In this document: piece after piece, positions 60,119 to 64,000 of the stretch
Position numbering within the stretch: the first letter of the stretch is position 1
How the letters are laid out: each line of letters opens with the position of its first letter
Source of the DNA: Fomitopsis serialis
Lineage: Eukaryota; Basidiomycota; Agaricomycetes; Polyporales; Fomitopsidaceae
Assembly (NCBI RefSeq): GCF_022376445.1
Contig: NW_025955085.1
Span: 1 to 64,000 of the forward strand
Direction of reading: 5' to 3'
Length of the DNA: 64,000 nt
Notes under the pieces: generated by a model
Seen by the model: only the letters and a program-made list of their open reading frames with translations
Database searches by the model: none
Told to the model about the DNA's origin: nothing
Program-made: the position numbers and the translations under genes

Positions 60119-61173
60119 ATGGCCAGCGTGGCAGAGGATCGACCCATAGGGCCGCTTCCAGATGTTCCAGGACAGAGATACGTCTCCGTGTATGCATTGC
60201 ACGCCGGCTCGGTATTCCTGCCAGACCGGGAAGTCTTCGACGACTCGCTAGACACAGACACAGGTTCTAAAGTGCCCAGCTTCGCCTTCCTGATTCAGCA
60301 CGGTCAACGGGGGAAGTTATTGTTTGATCTCGGGCTGAGGAAGGTGATGTTTGTGTTCTGTTCCTTCAGCCTTGTACGACCATCTGATGTACTAGTCATG
60401 GCCGAATAGCACGGCATGGGATATCCCCCGGCATGGAATGAGACCTTGCAGACGTTCACAGTCGATTGTCCTCACGACATTGTCGATATCTTGAACGGCG
60501 GGGACGTCGCTCCAAGTTCGATCAACACAATCGTGTACAGGTGCGGTTCCTCATAGATCACGCACGTCGCAGACAAGGATACCGCTCATCGCGGACTCAC
60601 CACCATAGCCATCTCCACTTTGACCACGTTGGTGATCTCTCTCCCTTCCCGTCCGCCGAACTCGTGGTTGGTGCGCCCGCCGCCGAACTCATGGGAGGCC
60701 TTACCGCGCTACCCAGACAGCCTCTGGCAGGAGTTCCCTCCGCACCAGAAAGTCCGTTACATCCAGTTCGAAGACAACGTGCCACCATCGCGCGTCGTAG
60801 CTCCCCTCGGGTCCTTCGATCGCGGACTTGATTTCTACGGAGATGGCTCGCTGTATCTGCTTGACGCACCGGGCCACTTCCCGGCCATCTCGGCGCCCTT
60901 GCTCGCGTCGCGCCCAATGGCTTCGTCCTGCTGGCCGCGGACTGTTGCCACAATCGACTCTGCTACTGCCCTGGAGACCGTCTCATCAGCCGAGAGAACT
61001 ATGATGAGCTCGATATCGCCCGGAAGACGGTCGACAGGCTGAAAGCTATGCATGCTGTGGACAATGTCGTGGTCATCCTCGCGCACGAGAAGGAGAGACT
61101 GGACGAGATGCCTCTATTTCCGACAGCTCTTGACGATTGGGCAGTCGAAGAAGCGCAGAGGAAGAGGGGCTAG
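60119..61173 (+). CDS. metallo-beta-lactamase-fold hydrolase
   Basis: Start ATG 60119 (MASVAEDRPIGPLPDVPG). Exons 60119-60343, 60410-60540 and 60609-61173 join in frame. The spliced junction IVY-SHLHFDHVGDLSPFPSAE provides the HxHxDH zinc motif. Upstream FLIQHGQRGKLLFDLGLRK is the usual second strand; downstream LYLLDAPGHFPGH-like sequence gives the next metal ligand, and ILAHEKERLDEMPLFP closes the domain. Resembles fungal lactonase or AHL-acylase-like MBL proteins; the substrate cannot be inferred. Two phase changes occur: near 60690, and near 60882 where CCCGGCC fits one missing G. The second breaks the region after the His ligand, so the gene may be inactive or mis-sequenced. Confidence 0.7.
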
Positions 61174-61639
61174 TGCGTACGGCGCCACACGAGGCCACTG
61201 GATATCTCCGGTGTGACCAATTGTATACGATGTGTACCATGACCACGACTGACTACGAATACCATCCTTGAAACGGCCGATGCTTGTGACAAGGATGGCT
61301 CTTGACGGTGAACATCGACACAGGACTGGTGAATATATTGATCCTTCCCTTGATTTCATACAGTTGGTTAACCGACACGGTGCGAATGATGCTACATGTA
61401 AGTCTTTTCTTGCACCTTTTGGTTCCACCCAGATACCCGCTGATAGCGAGTCTTCTTGGACGGAAGGTAGCTCATATCCAGATGCTGAATGCTCGTGGCA
61501 TGATGTGGTGTCCGCAAGGCCTAAGCAAGGTTTGCGCGTGGATCTGCTGGAGAGCAGATCATAAGAGCGCGCGGTACATCCATACGACCCACTTCTTCGT
61601 CGCTGTCTTGCACTATCTTCGCACTTTGTGGGCCTCACT

Positions 61640-62704
61640 AGTTCAAGCTGCTTCCGCTCAAATCAACCAGGCTGTACCTGTCGTGCATGCTGCCCTCAGC
61701 GGATCGTCTCACCAGGTTGCTACCGCCCTCACAGCCGCGAAGGAGGCCTCAGCAGTCCAGGCTGCTTCTGCTCAATCAACCAGGCGGTACCTGTCGTACA
61801 TGCTGCCCTCAGCGGATCGGCCCCTCATGCCGCCGCCGCCCTCACAGCCGCGAACGTGGCAGCAGCAGCTGTCACTACGTTCGGTGCTCCTGTGGCCTCA
61901 GGCCTAAAACTGCATCGCTCACCTCTTATATCGTGGCGAAAGTCGCCCTCATGAAATCCGCGCTCAAGAACGCCCTCGACATCGACTCGGGGAGTCATGT
62001 CAAGGAGTTCGCGGAGGGCGTTCGCGCCAGGGAGCTGCGCAATAGCGCACGTATCACGTCGCTCGCTCTATACCAGACCTCGTCGGCGGAGGATTTCATC
62101 GCCAGCAGACGGGCGGCAACCTGGGCCATCGTTTCATCGTAGTCACGATCGAGATGAAGGGTGACGGCGCGTTCACTCAGACATTCGCCCGCGTCGAGTT
62201 CTGGGGCAAGGACACATTCCAGGAGAACCCTATCTCACAGGTCGTCATGCTCTCTGACGACGCCAGCGAGCTCCAACGCGACGCAAACGAGCTTGCACAC
62301 CTGCGCTCGAGTGGCTACGCCGGAAGTCCTACCCTTGGCGAGTTCGCCTCCCTGCTGGAGGTCATCCATGACTGCACAACGAACTACAACGTCTTCACTC
62401 GAAACTGCTACTGGTACTCGGAGGCGATCATGTTTCCCTCGCACGGCGGTATTCCGAGCACTGGATGGCAGGGCAGGTCTGGCCAGAGCCCCTGACGAAG
62501 TGGATCAAGCGCGAGTGTGACGCCCCGCCTGCATGGCGGGCTCGTCTTTCAGCATCCTGCTGTTCAGTGGGGTGCAGCCGTGGGCACGGGTCTCTTTCGA
62601 TGGAGTATGGCGAATTCCCCAGCCTTGTCCCTGAGAATGAACGCATGACTTTCCACGAAGTCGACATCGATCAGATTCTGGGTGCGTGGCAGGGTTGCCA
62701 GTGA
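61640..62704 (+). pseudogene. unrecognised protein gene with internal repeat, frame-broken
   Basis: Conserved-looking blocks in order: VQAASAQINQAVPVVHAALS, VALMKSALKNALDIDSG, VEFWGKDTFQENPISQVVML, YNVFTRNCYWYSEAIMF and WMAGQVWPEPLTKWIKRE, then MTFHEVDIDQILGAWQGCQ and stop. I have seen the RNCYW-type block in other mushroom hypothetical proteins, but the function is unknown. A 120-bp segment (VQAASAQ...LTAA) is tandemly repeated at 61645-61860. Phase changes near 61774 (AAA to AA), 61906 (a lost A), about 62115 and about 62455 prevent a continuous reading. The start is not determined; no ATG fits well upstream. Confidence 0.45.
61645..61860 (+). repeat. tandem repeat of about 110-120 bp in coding sequence
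   Basis: Copy 1 starts GTTCAAGCTGCTTCCGCTCA near 61647, copy 2 starts GTCCAGGCTGCTTCTGCTCA near 61755; both run to CCTCACAGCCGCGAA. Copy 2 lacks one A of an AAA run. Confidence 0.8.
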
Positions 62705-63175
62705 TTATTGATGTGGGGTCGGAATGGTGAGTCCTCCATGTCTTAAGACCATCGGTTGAGACGGAGTGTCTGATTGTACAGATCCGGATGCTGCAGTGGG
62801 CGTGGGCGCATTCATGATAGTTCTTGTATTCTTCGTTGGCTTCTCTTCAGACTCACTAAGCGTCGTTGTACATGTATAGGTAGAGGTAAATTTGTGACCA
62901 TGTTGTACAGCGGTACTAAATCTGTCGAAACAAATCTCGACCATGGCTTCATGCTTCATGCATTCATGCCTTACGTCTCATGTCCACACAGTTTCGCTCA
63001 TGGCAGTAAGGTAAATGGAAAGTGACGCGTCACTACGAGACATGGTTTATGCCGAGTTTGCACCGGAGAGGTCAAGTGGCATACACGACCAAGGCAGACT
63101 TGGTTGTGTGCCAGTGTACATACTGTCCTATCTCTACGTATCTACTCTTTATGAGGATCACGCAGAACATGGTAT
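62705..63175. other. intergenic between convergent genes
   Basis: About 470 bp, nothing supported. Confidence 0.5.
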
Positions 63176-64000
63176 TTACACACCAACACCCAAAGGCAAG
63201 AGGTTTTCACTCAAAGGTCGCCATTCGTAACCCCCACGGAAATCATCCCACTGGAAGTATGGGACGTTTGCATGCAACCACTCCCGATCTTCGGGGACGA
63301 GCTCGCAGCACCCGCGCACGTAGAGGTGGTTCACCGACGTCACAACGAACCCCGGGTCATCTTCATCCACAAATCCCGTGCCTTCGTGTGCTCTGCGACG
63401 CGCCTCGACGAATGCGCGCACATCGGTGCTCCGAAACTGCGTGCACTCAATGATCATGAGCTCCTCCAAAGTCGGACAGATCCAGATACCGCCGGGCCCC
63501 TCGTCGTCTGCCTCCGCCTCGGGATCAGGCATAGTAGGATCCGTGAGCACCCGCAGCACATCTGTAGTCAGGCCACCGCAATTGGTGAACTCTACCTCGC
63601 CAAGTACTGTGCTACTTAGCGAGGCTGCGAGGGATTCGAAGAGCGCTGCTGGGCTGTGGATCTCCTCCATAATGACCCGGCGAGCGTGTAAGAGCTTTGC
63701 GTCCAGCGGAGTGGTCAGCCCACATCGCGTGTACGACACACAGTCGATGAAAGGATGGTTCAGAAGCCTGCCATACTCAGCGATCACATCACCGCCCATG
63801 TCGGTGAAGCTGACGCCCCAACGGGGCATTCTCGGAGCCTCAATGATGGGTGGCCCAACGTCGAAGCCGTTGAGGTTGAGGTTGTCGAGCTCGAGAGACG
63901 CCAATTCCTTGCAGCTCTCAAGGCATGCGAGCAGATCAACGAGTGCGAAGGCTTCGTTTTGCGAGTGGTAGCCGGTGATGGCGAGGGAATAGAGCTGAGG
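63176..64000 (-). CDS. F-box-type protein, C-terminal part (runs off the window)
   Basis: The open frame enters from beyond 64000 and ends at 63176. It parallels the C-terminal half of the F-box gene at 44.6 kb: LASLELDNLNLNG against LSSLELDSVCLDC, GGLTTDVLRVLTDP against DGLTTDVLRKLAEP, ECTQFRSTDVRAFVEARRR against ACTQFRSADMRALLEARRR, and HLYVRGCCELVPEDREWL against QLYVRGCCELAPEDEVWL. The F-box itself must lie outside the window. Intact in the visible part. Similarity is about 50 percent by eye, so the duplication is old. Confidence 0.82.
   Translation of the reverse strand, partial: PQLYSLAITGYHSQNEAFALVDLLACLESCKELASLELDNLNLNGFDVGPPIIEAPRMPRWGVSFTDMGGDVIAEYGRLLNHPFIDCVSYTRCGLTTPLDAKLLHARRVIMEEIHSPAALFESLAASLSSTVLGEVEFTNCGGLTTDVLRVLTDPTMPDPEAEADDEGPGGIWICPTLEELMIIECTQFRSTDVRAFVEARRRAHEGTGFVDEDDPGFVVTSVNHLYVRGCCELVPEDREWLHANVPYFQWDDFRGGYEWRPLSENLLPLGVGV

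Noticed and set aside
1..64000. CRISPR array, prophage or bacterial defence island
   Set aside because: All supported genes are spliced eukaryotic genes and no regular spacer-repeat array is present.

Overview
The window looks like a gene-sparse stretch of an Agaricomycete (basidiomycete, probably Polyporales-type) nuclear chromosome. The evidence is genes cut by many short introns (about 47-75 bp, GTRNGT...YAG), a mitochondrial DNA polymerase gamma, several DUF6699-type proteins (a family I know from mushroom-forming fungi), F-box proteins of the mushroom type, a caspase-fold gene and tandem arrestin-like genes. No prokaryotic, plasmid or viral gene set is visible, and I see no intact transposon ORF. 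Product names come from motifs I can read; no database search was run.

Layout. 1-7.78 kb: no convincing gene; microsatellites, a degenerate minisatellite at about 7.0 kb and a GC-rich tandem array at 4.33-5.45 kb. 7.79-8.71 (-), 13.27-14.07 (+), 19.90-21.68 (+), 41.29-42.56 (+) and 51.32-52.08 (-): five DUF6699-type paralogues, dispersed and strongly diverged. 16.87-18.99 (+): caspase-domain (C14) gene with a readable His/Cys dyad. 22.41-23.61 and 25.15-26.45 (-): tandem arrestin-like genes, the first intact, the second frame-broken. 26.6-33.7: a tandem duplication carrying two pepsin-type aspartic proteases with C-terminal membrane anchors, with a truncated DUF2235 relic between the copies. 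33.70-35.83 (-): intracellular-type GH5 glucanase, convergent with the second protease. 44.59-46.13 (+): F-box gene, followed by a relic of its 5' end; a paralogue runs off the right edge at 63.18-64.00 (-). 47.11-47.42 (-): small secreted protein. 48.28-50.80: tRNA-Thr relic and GC/G-rich repeats. 52.90-57.04 (-): intact DNA polymerase gamma. 57.94-59.77 (+): histidine acid phosphatase (phytase-like) with several frame breaks. 60.12-61.17 (+): metallo-beta-lactamase-fold hydrolase. 61.6-62.7 (+): unrecognised, frame-broken gene.

The genes do not form one pathway. Secreted or wall-active functions (two proteases, GH5 glucanase, phosphatase, small secreted protein) are mixed with housekeeping (POLG) and regulatory families (F-box, arrestin, caspase). 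Two themes stand out: local gene duplication with decay, and a class of single-base losses, mostly in short homopolymers, that breaks several genes while the roughly 4.1-kb POLG locus stays perfectly open. Those breaks are either real decay or patchy assembly error; reads would decide. The most unusual protein feature is a heptad, PPHLFRD, repeated four times in the 19.9-21.7 kb DUF6699 protein with different codons each time.
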